NCBI GenBank assembly: GCA_020161355.1
Contig: JAIUOF010000001.1
Span: 372,001-436,000, forward strand
From: Bacteroidota bacterium
Lineage (GTDB): Bacteria; Bacteroidota; Bacteroidia; Cytophagales; Spirosomataceae
DNA: 64,000 nt
Reading direction: 5' to 3'
Shown here in pieces: positions 44,119-53,097 of the stretch (position 1 is the stretch's first letter; each line of letters begins with the position of its first letter). The notes beneath the pieces were generated by a model. The model ran no database searches. It was given only the letters and a program-made list of their open reading frames with translations, and was not told the origin of the DNA. Position numbers and translations under genes: made by a program.

Positions 44119-45984
44119 TTACAAATTTAAGAATTCCCATGCACTTTTGTAAGCCTCAGTTTTCTCTGAGTTCTCAATAAATCCTGCATAAAATGGATGA
44201 CTGCCAATGGTTGCACTGTCGCCTACTACTACGAGCAATTTACGTGCACGGGTCATGGCCACGTTCATGCGTCGGGTATCAGCAAGGAAACCTATCTGGT
44301 TTTCGGGATTGGAGCGGGTCATGGAGATAAATACCGCATCACGTTCCTGACCCTGAAAACTATCAATCGTATTTATCGAAATATTGGTTAGAAAAGGTTT
44401 TAGGGTTTCGGATGCATTTACCAGTTCTTCCAGTATTTTAATTTGCTGTTTGTATGGGCTGATTACCGCTACGCTGGTCTTGTTATCAAAATATTTACTG
44501 AATTCCTCCATTCTTTTTACCACAAAAGCGGCCTCATCAGGGTTGGTGGCACTGGTTCCTTCGATTTTTTCATCAAAACTGCAACCTGCTGTATCAATGT
44601 AAAGCAGAGGCGGTATTTCCTGATTCAAGACCTGTTTTTTGACCGATTCATGGGCAATTAAGCGGTTTCCGTAGAATTCTCTTGACGAATGAGCCATGAT
44701 TTTCTCATTCATGCGGTACTGTGTGTCGAGTAGGGTTACAGCTTCGGGATGAGTATTTGCCAGTTTTTCGAGTAAAGTAACTGAAAGACCTTGTTGAGCA
44801 GCTATTTCAGACTTTATGGTAGGAGGGAGCTGAGAATGATCCCCCGCCAGAACTACTTTTTCAGCCTTAAGAATAGGTATCCAGCAGGCGGGTTCCAGTG
44901 CCTGTCCGGCCTCATCGATAATCACCACATCGTATTGATTTTTGGATACGGTATAATGGTTTGCTCCAACTAAGGTGGCTGCTACTATCTGCGTTTTTCC
45001 CCTTAAATCATCCATGATATACTCCTCAATGTTTTCGATTTCTTTCAAAATCTTATGAGCCTCATCAAAAAGTGCTTTGCGTTGGTCCCGCTCGGCTTTA
45101 CCAAAATTTCGCTTGTATTTGTGGGCTAGGCTGCGATATTCGTTGGCTTGAATTTTTAGTTTTTTAATATCCTTAAAAGCAGGATGTTGGCTCATTTTGG
45201 CTTCTAAAGTAAGCTTATTTAACCTTTCAGATACCCTCACCGGATTACCCACCCGCAGTACCTCCAAACCTTTTTCTGAAAGCTTTTCTGCCAGTAAATC
45301 CACTGCAGCATTACTCGGGGCGGTAACCAGTATTTTCTGATTTTTTGAAGCCATTTTCGTGATGGCTGCTACTATGGTGGTGGTCTTTCCTGTGCCCGGA
45401 GGGCCATGCACTATGGATAGTTGTTTTGCCGATATTATATTGTTGACCGCCTGATTTTGTGAGTTGTTTAGGTTTTGGATTTTTATTTTGTCGAAATTTT
45501 CTTCAAAAACCGGCTTAGAAATTCCGGTTAATACATCTGCATTTTTATAATCCTGAGCCTTTTTTATCGCCGACTCCATTTCTTCGTAAGAATTATTGTC
45601 GAAGAGTATTTCCAGCCCCAGTTTTCCGTCACGTGACCAGTCCGGCAGTTCGTCGGTTCTAAGGGTGATTTTGGCTCTGTTGCCACTTTGGTGATTGATT
45701 ATGCCTTCTACCCGGTCAACTTTGGGGTCATGATTGGAAAATATCACTGACGGTATTCCAAACCTGAATTGATGCGGGAGGTCCTGATGGGTGGTTCGCT
45801 CGACTTCTACGGTCAGGTAATCTCCGCGACCCAATTCCTGCCCTCTGATGGCGATGGGATACCAGGTGAGTCCGTTTGCCCGTTTTTCGCCTATCGAAGC
45901 CGTTTCCGTAAGTCTTTTATATTGAGCCTGATCTTCGATTTTTTCTGTTTTGAGCAAATCAGCCAGCTTTTTGAAATAATCCAT
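44119..45984 (-). CDS. SF1 DNA/RNA helicase (IGHMBP2/Dna2-like)
   Basis: 621 aa. N-terminal OB-like region (about 30-130), then helicase core: Q-region LNNSQNQAV (about 172-180), Walker A GPPGTGKTTT (194-203), VTAPSNAAVDLL (motif Ia), VVIIDEAGQALEP (motif II DEAG), LAGDHSQLPPT (motif III), TQYRMNEKI (motif IV), SFQGQERDAVFIS (motif V) and NVAMTRARKLLVVVGD (motif VI). The DEAG box and domain order are of the Upf1-like SF1B group. Role in nucleic acid repair or RNA turnover is unknown. A TATCTTTG box lies 20 bp upstream. Confidence 0.93.
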   Translation of the reverse strand: MDYFKKLADLLKTEKIEDQAQYKRLTETASIGEKRANGLTWYPIAIRGQELGRGDYLTVEVERTTHQDLPHQFRFGIPSVIFSNHDPKVDRVEGIINHQSGNRAKITLRTDELPDWSRDGKLGLEILFDNNSYEEMESAIKKAQDYKNADVLTGISKPVFEENFDKIKIQNLNNSQNQAVNNIISAKQLSIVHGPPGTGKTTTIVAAITKMASKNQKILVTAPSNAAVDLLAEKLSEKGLEVLRVGNPVRVSERLNKLTLEAKMSQHPAFKDIKKLKIQANEYRSLAHKYKRNFGKAERDQRKALFDEAHKILKEIENIEEYIMDDLRGKTQIVAATLVGANHYTVSKNQYDVVIIDEAGQALEPACWIPILKAEKVVLAGDHSQLPPTIKSEIAAQQGLSVTLLEKLANTHPEAVTLLDTQYRMNEKIMAHSSREFYGNRLIAHESVKKQVLNQEIPPLLYIDTAGCSFDEKIEGTSATNPDEAAFVVKRMEEFSKYFDNKTSVAVISPYKQQIKILEELVNASETLKPFLTNISINTIDSFQGQERDAVFISMTRSNPENQIGFLADTRRMNVAMTRARKLLVVVGDSATIGSHPFYAGFIENSEKTEAYKSAWEFLNL

Positions 45985-46004
45985 TCAGGAGGATGTTTTT
46001 TCTG

Positions 46005-46012
46005 CAAAGATA
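46005..46012 (-). promoter_or_regulatory. -7 box of the helicase-glycosyltransferase operon
   Basis: TATCTTTG on the minus strand, 20 bp upstream of the ATG at 45984. A GGAGG-like stretch (CATCCTCCTGAATGG on the minus strand) does not read as a Shine-Dalgarno in the right orientation. Confidence 0.5.
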
Positions 46013-46096
46013 AGTCTGCAATGCCCTGAAAGCATTTTTTTAAATTAAACTTCATAGAATATGCTCTGATTTTAAATTTGGATATGTTTTTGTAAA

Positions 46097-46204
46097 TTTA
46101 TCGGCTATATGACCGATAAATGGGATTATCGTCTCCTAAGCCGATAATTTAAAATATCGTCTCTGGAACCGATAATTAAGAATATCGGTTTATTAGGCGA
46201 TATT
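46097..46204. promoter_or_regulatory. Operator array: four 28-bp repeats, eight half-sites
   Basis: Half-sites alternate in orientation: TTTATCGG 46097, CCGATAAA 46113, ATTATCGT 46125, CCGATAAT 46141, AATATCGT 46153, CCGATAAT 46169, AATATCGG 46181, GCGATATT 46197. Equivalent half-sites recur exactly every 28 bp. Read one way these are four 24-bp palindromes with an 8-bp centre; read the other way, three 20-bp palindromes CCGATAAT-N4-ATTATCGG plus an end half-site on each side. The array ends at the -33 box of the SatD-like gene promoter, which is where a dimeric or cooperative regulator would bind. Confidence 0.85.
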
Positions 46205-46236
46205 TTTGGAAAAACAATATCTGTTGTATATATTTG
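46203..46236 (+). promoter_or_regulatory. Promoter of the SatD-like/DUF3307/VF530 operon
   Basis: -33 box TTTTTG (46203-46208), 20-bp spacer, -7 box TATATTTG (46229-46236), then ATG at 46255. The last operator half-site (46197-46204) overlaps the first two bases of the -33 box. Confidence 0.78.
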
Positions 46237-46254
46237 AATGTTTTTAAAACAAAA

Positions 46255-46857
46255 ATGGAAGCAATAATAACAGGCGATATCATAAATTCGAGGAAAGTAA
46301 GTCCTGACGACTGGCTGCCTGCCTTGAAGTCTGTATTGAAAAGATACGGCAAAGAACCCAAAAACTGGGAGATTTACCGCGGCGATAGCTTTCAGTTAAA
46401 TACTGCAACCATCGATGCCCTTGAGGTTGCAATCAGAATTAAAGCCGAGATAAAACAATGGGCGGGCCTGGATGTGAGACTGGCTATTGGGCTGGGGGAA
46501 GTAACCTATCGCAGTGCCAAAATCACGGAATCCAACGGTACGGCTTTTCTAAACTCAGGAGCGTGTTTTGATGAGCTAAAAAAGCAGACTTTGGCCATAA
46601 AAACTCCCAATAAAGACCTTGATGCTGCACTGAATGTGATGCTGTCGTTGGTGACTTTGACCATGGAAAGATGGACAGAAACCTCAGCAAAGCTGGTTAA
46701 ATTAAAACTGGACCACCCGGAAGCCAATCAAATGGAAATAGCAAAAAAAATCGGGAAAGATGGGCAGAGCACGATAAGTGAAGGCCTGAAAAGGGCAGGA
46801 TACGATGAAATACAAAAGGTATTGGACTACTATAAACTCAAAATCCAAAGCTTATGA
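46255..46857 (+). CDS. SatD-like protein with C-terminal helix-turn-helix
   Basis: 200 aa from ATG at 46255; an ATG at 46234 falls in the -7 box. The N-terminal domain (AIITGDIINSRK..., about 2-13; YRGDSFQLN, about 43-51; RLAIGLGEV, about 76-84; AFLNSGACFDEL) matches the SatD family and recalls nucleotide-cyclase-like alpha/beta domains. The C-terminal ~45 residues (LDHPEANQMEIAKKIGK, then QSTISEGLKRAGYDEI) form a good HTH. It is thus a candidate sensor-regulator that binds the 28-bp repeats just upstream and controls its own operon; this is inference. DUF3307 starts 4 bp inside its end. Confidence 0.8.
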   Translation: MEAIITGDIINSRKVSPDDWLPALKSVLKRYGKEPKNWEIYRGDSFQLNTATIDALEVAIRIKAEIKQWAGLDVRLAIGLGEVTYRSAKITESNGTAFLNSGACFDELKKQTLAIKTPNKDLDAALNVMLSLVTLTMERWTETSAKLVKLKLDHPEANQMEIAKKIGKDGQSTISEGLKRAGYDEIQKVLDYYKLKIQSL

Positions 46858-47558
46858 CTGAATTTGTCCTGAAACTCATTCTGGCTCATATTTTGGGTGA
46901 TTTTATGCTTCAACCCGACAAGTGGGTGGCCGATAAAAATCGCAAAAAGCACAAGTCAAAGTATTTGTATTTTCATGTGGCGATACATGCTGCTTTGTTG
47001 TGGGTACTGTTGCAATTTGAATTAAAATATTGGGCGGTATTCTTGATTATTCCCTTGTCTCATTTAGTCATTGACTGGACGAAACTGTATTTTCAGGGAA
47101 AAATGGAGCCCAGAAAACTCTTTATTATTGATCAGCTTTTACACCTGCTCGTAATATTTTTGGTTACAAAAATCTATTTTGAATTCAGGATAGATTACCT
47201 GATTTTACTACAAAAGAAATGCTTGCTTCTTTCAATTGCTTTTATATCAATTACTTATATAGCTTCAGTGGTGATTAAGTTGTTGATTTCAAAATGGAAA
47301 CAGGAAAACGAAACCACGAATGCTGCAGGCAAATACATAGGCATGATGGAAAGGATTCTGGTTTTTGTTTTCATAGTACTCAACCACTGGGAAGGTGTCG
47401 GTTTTTTATTAGCAGCCAAGTCGGTTTTCCGGTTTGGAGACCTTACCAAAAGCCACGAAGTCAGGCTTACTGAATATATTTTGATAGGCACATTGCTAAG
47501 TTTCGGAATCGCCATTGCGGTGGCTTTTATTTACCAAAAACTCTTAAAAATTATTTAA
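46854..47558 (+). CDS. DUF3307 membrane protein
   Basis: 234 aa, about six hydrophobic segments. Opening KLILAHILGDFMLQPDKWVADKNRKKHKSKYLYFHVAIHA is the DUF3307 hallmark, with His/Asp residues that might bind a metal or substrate; LSHLVIDWTK (about 64-73) and IDQLLHLLVIF (about 90-100) repeat the pattern. Inner-membrane protein of unknown function, coupled to the SatD-like gene by an ATGA overlap. The pair is, to my knowledge, recurrent in bacteria, which suggests a shared function. Confidence 0.88.
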   Translation: MTEFVLKLILAHILGDFMLQPDKWVADKNRKKHKSKYLYFHVAIHAALLWVLLQFELKYWAVFLIIPLSHLVIDWTKLYFQGKMEPRKLFIIDQLLHLLVIFLVTKIYFEFRIDYLILLQKKCLLLSIAFISITYIASVVIKLLISKWKQENETTNAAGKYIGMMERILVFVFIVLNHWEGVGFLLAAKSVFRFGDLTKSHEVRLTEYILIGTLLSFGIAIAVAFIYQKLLKII

Positions 47559-47777
47559 ATGGATCCATTACATGGCATGACGCTGGAAGCCATTCTCAGG
47601 TATCTGGTCATAAAAATGGGCTGGAACGCCATGTATGCACAGGTCAAAATCAATTGTTTCAGAATAGACCCCAGTATTAATTCTTCTTTGACTTTCCTCA
47701 GGAAAACACCATGGGCCCGCAAGAAAGTTGAAGATTTGTATATCAAAGAGGTCAAAAAAGATGCTTCTAAAGTCTGA
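47559..47777 (+). CDS. VF530 family DNA-binding protein (DUF2132)
   Basis: 72 aa, starting directly after the DUF3307 stop. The whole chain matches the VF530 pattern: PLHGMTLEAILRYLVIKMGW, INCFRIDPSINSSLTFLRKTPWARKKVEDLYI. These small helical proteins bind DNA in vitro (structure from Vibrio fischeri); their role is unknown. It ends 6 bp from the convergent phospholipase D-like gene with no hairpin in between. Third gene of the operator-controlled operon. Confidence 0.9.
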   Translation: MDPLHGMTLEAILRYLVIKMGWNAMYAQVKINCFRIDPSINSSLTFLRKTPWARKKVEDLYIKEVKKDASKV

Positions 47778-47783
47778 TCCTGA

Positions 47784-49448
47784 CTATATTTTTCCCGTAA
47801 ATACTTCCCTTTCTCTAAATTTATAACTTTTACTGGCAGCATTGTAGGCGGTGTCAGACCATTTTCCGGTTTTGTCTAGCTGCGGAATACCCGCCGGGTC
47901 TGTACCCAATTGGTTGATAAATGAGCGATTCTTGTAATGTTCCCACATCCTGATGAATTCGGTGGCTATGATGGCCGAAATACGCTGATTTCCCTCAATC
48001 AGTAAAAAGTTTTCGTCATTATCTGTACAAGCTTCATCGCTGAAATTTCCCGTACCTACAATCAGCTTACTGTCAGCACTCCAGGGGTCAATCACAAGCG
48101 ATTTGGTATGGATTTTATGGCTCCCAAAAGCTTTTGCGTCCCACGGAATACCCGCATATTTCTCAAGTCGGGTAGGGGTAAAGAACCGGGTATTGGCAAA
48201 ATTTAGTTTTTCGATTTTTGCTTTGGCAGTAGTGTTAACCAATCCATATTCAATAATCTTCGAAGCATTTATTCCTAACTCATCTACTAACACCTGATCC
48301 AATCCAAAAGGAGCCGAAAACAAAACCGCACTTTTGGCCTGCTTGATTAAATCAGAAGATTTTTCGAGCAAATGTTTTTTGGAGACAGGCGAAAAATTAA
48401 CTTTCCATTTTTCATTATTTAAAGTTGCATCCGTAGCTATAATCAAGTCAGAAATAGATTTTTTGGCAGGATTATTTTTACCTGACATATCCGGATCTGC
48501 CAACAAAATTTCGAAATATTTATTATATGCATCAGCAGTCAAAGGATGGCTGATTTCTGTAGCCATATTGGTCTGCAAGAAAAAACCGTTGAAGGTGAAA
48601 TTGCAGGTGCCGGTCCAAACGGCTTTTGGTGACCCATTTTTCAATAAAACCACAAACTTATTGTGACTGATATTTTGTATTTTAGTTCTGGCTTTGGCAT
48701 GATTGGGCAATAAGTGATATTTATTTAGCGTATGCTCATTCTTCTCTTTTCTTTCCTGGTTTTTGGCATGATACACAATCATCACTTCAGCATTTCTTTT
48801 AACGGCAGCTTCGAATGCTGCTGCAACCTCTTCATCCTCAAATTCATAAATGGCACAATGTAGCTGGTCGCCCGCCTGTGCCTGGTTGATAAATCTGATT
48901 AAAGATTCTTTCAAATCTCTGGAAAGCCATTTTTGGGCTTCCCGACTTTCTTTGGGATTGGTTTTTCCAAAATCTCTTAAATAAACCTGTGCTGCTGTTA
49001 CTCCCCGATTGGTATAAAGACCAAAGTGTCCATCATCGTTAATACTTGGTTTAAAACTTAATTCGGCAGGTTTCCCTTTTGTTGGATTTTTAGGATCACC
49101 CAAAAGTGGAAATATTTCAAATGAATAAGAAAAATTTGGATTGAGGGTGTAATCATTCCATACAAAACGCTGAAAAGGAGCTTCTTCTGAAGATAAACTT
49201 AATGCCGTTTGAGATTGAAAATCAAAACGTTTGTTGCCTTCCAGCCAGGCTTGATATCTCACCAGACCGTTAGATTCAAAAACCGTTTTCTTTATGGCAA
49301 ATCCCAAAAGGTCTTTTCGGTCAAAATTATCGGGTACCGACCAACCCATCACCACAGAGTTGATTCCGACCAATGCACAGGCAGTCAGCTGGTTATCAGA
49401 AGAATTTGAGATAATTCGAGGCGAATAAGTGTTTACAAAAGTAGCCAT
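47784..49448 (-). CDS. Phospholipase D-like protein with two HKD motifs
   Basis: 554 aa from ATG at 49448, no signal peptide. After an N-terminal beta-rich region (about 1-150, with GWSVPDNFDRKDLLGFAIKK, fibronectin-like), there are two PLD domains: ISHNKFVVLL...TGTCNFTFNG (about 270-305) and IHTKSLVID...GTGNFSDEA (about 455-480). Two HxK sites make one active centre. Could be a phosphodiesterase or nuclease rather than a lipase, since no export signal is seen. Convergent with the VF530 gene. Confidence 0.88.
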   Translation of the reverse strand: MATFVNTYSPRIISNSSDNQLTACALVGINSVVMGWSVPDNFDRKDLLGFAIKKTVFESNGLVRYQAWLEGNKRFDFQSQTALSLSSEEAPFQRFVWNDYTLNPNFSYSFEIFPLLGDPKNPTKGKPAELSFKPSINDDGHFGLYTNRGVTAAQVYLRDFGKTNPKESREAQKWLSRDLKESLIRFINQAQAGDQLHCAIYEFEDEEVAAAFEAAVKRNAEVMIVYHAKNQERKEKNEHTLNKYHLLPNHAKARTKIQNISHNKFVVLLKNGSPKAVWTGTCNFTFNGFFLQTNMATEISHPLTADAYNKYFEILLADPDMSGKNNPAKKSISDLIIATDATLNNEKWKVNFSPVSKKHLLEKSSDLIKQAKSAVLFSAPFGLDQVLVDELGINASKIIEYGLVNTTAKAKIEKLNFANTRFFTPTRLEKYAGIPWDAKAFGSHKIHTKSLVIDPWSADSKLIVGTGNFSDEACTDNDENFLLIEGNQRISAIIATEFIRMWEHYKNRSFINQLGTDPAGIPQLDKTGKWSDTAYNAASKSYKFREREVFTGKI

Positions 49449-49600
49449 AGTTTTACGTTTTGATTTGTTAAGCAAGTTTCAGGATTTAAAAACATCCATG
49501 CAAATCATTTTTATTATTTGGTATAAAAATCAGAAATTCAGACAGATAAATAAATTTATTCTTAATTTTAAGAAAGTGTTGAATTTATTATTTTATAAAA

Positions 49601-50686
49601 ATGAGAAAAACAATACTCCTAATTTTCATTCTTTTTTCAAGCAAAAATATTTTGGCACAAGATTCCCTATCTCTGATTTTCACCGGGGATATAATGGGTC
49701 ACGAATCACAGCTTTTAAGTGCAAAAAAAGGAAGAATTGAATTTGATTATAAGCCTTGTTTTCAATATATTAAACCTTTATTACTGGAGGCAGATTTGAC
49801 GATAGGAAACCTGGAAGTAACTTTGCCCGGCAGAAAACCTTATACTGGATTTATGCCTGTGCCAATATTCCGAAGTCCTGATGCCTATGCTGATGCTCTG
49901 AAAGATGCAGGATTTGATATACTTTTCAATGCTAATAATCACGCCAATGATGGCATGAGGAGAGGAGTGAGGCATACCATTGATAAATTGGACCAATTGC
50001 AAATTCATCACTCAGGGACATTTAAAAATAAAAAAGAAAGAGAGGATAAATATCCCTTAATTGTTGAAAAAAGCGGCTTTACACTTGCTTTTTTAAATTA
50101 CACTTTTGTGGGTACCAACGGTATTCCCACCATCAAACCTTCGGTTATCAATAAATCAGATACTAATCAAATCAAAATTGATATTGAAAAAACAAAAAGA
50201 ATAAAACCGGATTTTATCATTGCTTTTCTGCATTGGGGAAAAGAACACAGTCTTGAAATATCTGCTAAACAAAAGGAACAGACAGCATTTTTACTTAAAA
50301 ACGGTGTGGATATGATTGTGGGCATGCATCCTCATGTGGTGCAACCCATCGAAATTATTGAATACCAGACAAGTAAACATCTGATTGCCTACTCATTAGG
50401 GAATTTTATTTCAAACCACACCATGCCCAATGCCGACGGAGGAATCATGTTGAAAGTACTTTTGAAAAAAGATTCAAACCAAAAGGTTGAAATCGCAAAA
50501 GCTGGCTATTTGCCGGTTTGGAGATACATTGAAAAGAAACCCAAAAAGTCTTATTTTGTAATCCCAATTGCTGATTATGAACAAAATCCGTCCAATTTTC
50601 CAATCTTAAATCTGACAGATGATGCTGCTTTAAAATCTTTTGCAGAAATTGTGAGAATCCGTTTGAATTTCCCGGAATGGAAATAA
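49601..50686 (+). CDS. CapA-like (PGA_cap) metallophosphatase-fold protein, secreted
   Basis: 361 aa, signal peptide ending at ILAQ (about 20). Calcineurin-like fold residues: FTGDIMGH (about 27-34), GNLEVTLPG (about 69-77), NNHANDG (about 112-118), FLHWGKEH (about 210-217) and GMHPHVVQP (about 244-252). Homologues act in poly-gamma-glutamate capsule retention, but no capB/capC genes are here, so a periplasmic phosphodiesterase or cell-wall role is as likely. Followed after 89 bp by the GH92 gene in the same direction. Confidence 0.88.
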   Translation: MRKTILLIFILFSSKNILAQDSLSLIFTGDIMGHESQLLSAKKGRIEFDYKPCFQYIKPLLLEADLTIGNLEVTLPGRKPYTGFMPVPIFRSPDAYADALKDAGFDILFNANNHANDGMRRGVRHTIDKLDQLQIHHSGTFKNKKEREDKYPLIVEKSGFTLAFLNYTFVGTNGIPTIKPSVINKSDTNQIKIDIEKTKRIKPDFIIAFLHWGKEHSLEISAKQKEQTAFLLKNGVDMIVGMHPHVVQPIEIIEYQTSKHLIAYSLGNFISNHTMPNADGGIMLKVLLKKDSNQKVEIAKAGYLPVWRYIEKKPKKSYFVIPIADYEQNPSNFPILNLTDDAALKSFAEIVRIRLNFPEWK

Positions 50687-50775
50687 TTAATTAAAAATTT
50701 TAAAAACTACAATTTCCCATTCTTTTTTTTAAGCTATTTGCCTAATTTCACATTTTAAAACCAGATTTATTACCA

Positions 50776-53043
50776 ATGAAAAAAGCCTTTCTGCTTACCT
50801 TGTTGTCTTTCAATATTTTCGCTCAAAACTCTGATTTATCAGCATATATAAATCCATTGGTTGGGACCGATTCAGATTATAGCCTGTCAAATGGAAATAC
50901 CTATCCTGCTATTGCATTGCCCTGGGGAATGAACTTCTGGACACCCCAAACTAATAAAATGGGAAACGGCTGGGCTTATCAATACGGAGCGAAGAAAATC
51001 AGAGGTTTCAAACAAACTCATCAACCTTCACCGTGGATCAACGATTACGGTGCATTTTCGATTTTTGCAACTACCGAAAAACTTGTATTTGATGAAAATC
51101 AAAGGGAATCGTGGTATTCGCATAAGGCAGAAGTGGCTCAGGCACATTATTATAAGGCATATCTTTCAGACTATAATACGACGGTAGAAATCACTCCAAC
51201 TGAAAGGGCGGCGAGATTCAGAATTACTTATCCTCAAACCGATAAAGCTTATTTGGTTGTGGATGCTTTTTTCAAAAATTCTCGCATTGAGGTATTTCCG
51301 GAGGAAAGAAAGATAATTGGATATTCGTGCAATAACTCTGGCGGCGTGCCCGAAAATTTCAAAAACTACTTTGTGATTTATGTCGATAAAGCTTTTGATG
51401 AAGTTCATATTGCAAAGGACGGCACTTTAGATATGCTAAAAACAGAGGCTACCGGTAAGCATGTGGGAACGGTGATAAGGTTTAAAACCAAAACCAATGA
51501 GGCTGTTAATCTGAAAGTTGCTTCTTCTTTCATAAGTCCCGAACAGGCCGAAATCAACCTGCAAAGAGAAATCGGAAACAAAACTTTCGATCAGGTTTGT
51601 AAAGAAGGACAGGAAATCTGGAATAAACAGCTCAACCGAATCAAAGTAGAAGGCGGCTCAGAAACTCAAAAAGGCACATTTTATACGGCTCTTTACCGCA
51701 CCATGTTGTTTCCAAGGAAGTTTTATGAAATGGATAAAGACAACAAAATCATGCATTACAGCCCTTATAATGGAAAGGTACTGCCGGGTTATATGTTTAC
51801 TGACAATGGTTTTTGGGATACCTTCAGGGCGGTTTTTCCATTTTTTACATTGATGTTTCCAGAGTTAAATGGCCAGATCATGGAAGGGCTCTCTAATACC
51901 TACAAAGAAAGCGGCTGGCTACCCGAATGGGCTAGTCCGGGGCACAGAGATTGTATGGTGGGCTCCAATTCGGCTTCATTGATAGCTGATTCTTACTTGA
52001 AAGGCATCAGAGGCTACGACATTAATACTCTATATGAAGCTCTATGGAAAAATACCCGAAATGCCGGACCGCTGAGTTCAGTGGGGCGTTATGGTGTGGA
52101 GTATTACAATAAGCTGGGTTATATTCCTTATGATGTAAATATCAATGAAAATGCTGCTCGTACGCTGGAATACAGCTATGATGACTTCACCCTTTGGAAG
52201 CTTTCAAAAGCCCTTAATCGCCCGAAAGCAGAGCAGGATACACTTTATAAAAGAGCTTTCTATTACAAAAATGTTTTTGATAAAAATGTGAATTTTGTGC
52301 GTGGTCGCAATGCCGATGGCACTTTTCAGTCTCCATTCAGACCGGATAAATGGGGGGACGCCTTCACCGAGGGTTGCTCATGGCACTGGACATGGTGTGT
52401 TTTTCATGACATCAAAGGCTTACAAAACCTGATGGGAGGGAAGCAGAATTTTGTCAATAAAATGGATTCCGTAATTACCACCGCTCCGACTTTTGATTTT
52501 TCATACTATGGCCAGCAGATTCACGAAATCACCGAAATGCTGATTATGAATATGGGGCAGTACGCTCATGGTAATCAGCCGATACAACACATGCCATATC
52601 TGTATAATTATGCCGGTCAACCCTGGAAAACTCAGAAATTGGTGAGGAATATTATGGATAAATTGTACAAAAATGCCCCTGATGGCCTTTGCGGTGATGA
52701 AGACAACGGACAGACTTCCGCCTGGTATGTGTTCTCGGCACTGGGTTTTTATCCGGTAAGCCCGGGAACCAATGAGTATGTATTGGGTTCACCTTTATTC
52801 AAAAAAGCAACATTGACGCTGGAAAACGGTAAAAAGTTTGTGATCAATGCCCCAAACAATTCCTCAGAAGCAGTTTTTGTGCAAGATGCATATCTCAATG
52901 CCCAATCTTACACCAAAAATTTCCTTACGCATGAAGCCATTATGAAAGGAGGTATTTTAGATTTAAAAATGAGCCCAAAACCCAATGAAAATAAGGGAGT
53001 GAAAGAAGGTGATTTTCCCTTTAGTTTGTCTGGAGTAAAATAA
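50776..53043 (+). CDS. GH92 alpha-1,2-mannosidase
   Basis: 755 aa with signal peptide MKKAFLLTLLSFNIFAQ. Full GH92 architecture: N-terminal beta-sandwich (DLSAYINPLVGTDSDYSLSNG, PAIALPWGMNFWTPQ) and C-terminal (alpha/alpha)6 domain with NGFWDTFRAVFPF, GCSWHWTW, GNQPIQHMPYLYN and the closing DGLCGDEDNGQTSAWYVFSALGFYPVSP. Calcium-dependent removal of mannose from N-glycan-type or mannan side chains in the periplasm. It stands outside any SusCD locus, though GH92 genes often cluster in them. Confidence 0.95.
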   Translation: MKKAFLLTLLSFNIFAQNSDLSAYINPLVGTDSDYSLSNGNTYPAIALPWGMNFWTPQTNKMGNGWAYQYGAKKIRGFKQTHQPSPWINDYGAFSIFATTEKLVFDENQRESWYSHKAEVAQAHYYKAYLSDYNTTVEITPTERAARFRITYPQTDKAYLVVDAFFKNSRIEVFPEERKIIGYSCNNSGGVPENFKNYFVIYVDKAFDEVHIAKDGTLDMLKTEATGKHVGTVIRFKTKTNEAVNLKVASSFISPEQAEINLQREIGNKTFDQVCKEGQEIWNKQLNRIKVEGGSETQKGTFYTALYRTMLFPRKFYEMDKDNKIMHYSPYNGKVLPGYMFTDNGFWDTFRAVFPFFTLMFPELNGQIMEGLSNTYKESGWLPEWASPGHRDCMVGSNSASLIADSYLKGIRGYDINTLYEALWKNTRNAGPLSSVGRYGVEYYNKLGYIPYDVNINENAARTLEYSYDDFTLWKLSKALNRPKAEQDTLYKRAFYYKNVFDKNVNFVRGRNADGTFQSPFRPDKWGDAFTEGCSWHWTWCVFHDIKGLQNLMGGKQNFVNKMDSVITTAPTFDFSYYGQQIHEITEMLIMNMGQYAHGNQPIQHMPYLYNYAGQPWKTQKLVRNIMDKLYKNAPDGLCGDEDNGQTSAWYVFSALGFYPVSPGTNEYVLGSPLFKKATLTLENGKKFVINAPNNSSEAVFVQDAYLNAQSYTKNFLTHEAIMKGGILDLKMSPKPNENKGVKEGDFPFSLSGVK

Positions 53044-53057
53044 ATATTTTGAAAATA

Positions 53058-53095
53058 TAAAAAGGCCAATCCGATTTCTCTGATTGGCCTTTGTG
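53058..53095. terminator. Bidirectional rho-independent terminator
   Basis: AAAGGCCAATC (53061-53071) and GATTGGCCTTT (53082-53092) between convergent GH92 and M16 genes. Confidence 0.9.
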
Positions 53096-53097
53096 TT

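Noticed and set aside
46097-46204. Replication-origin iterons of a plasmid
   Set aside because: No initiator gene nearby, surrounding genes are chromosomal housekeeping, and a promoter follows directly, so an operator array is the simpler reading.
49601-53043. Polysaccharide utilisation locus around the GH92 gene
   Set aside because: No SusC/SusD pair, regulator or further glycosidases are adjacent.
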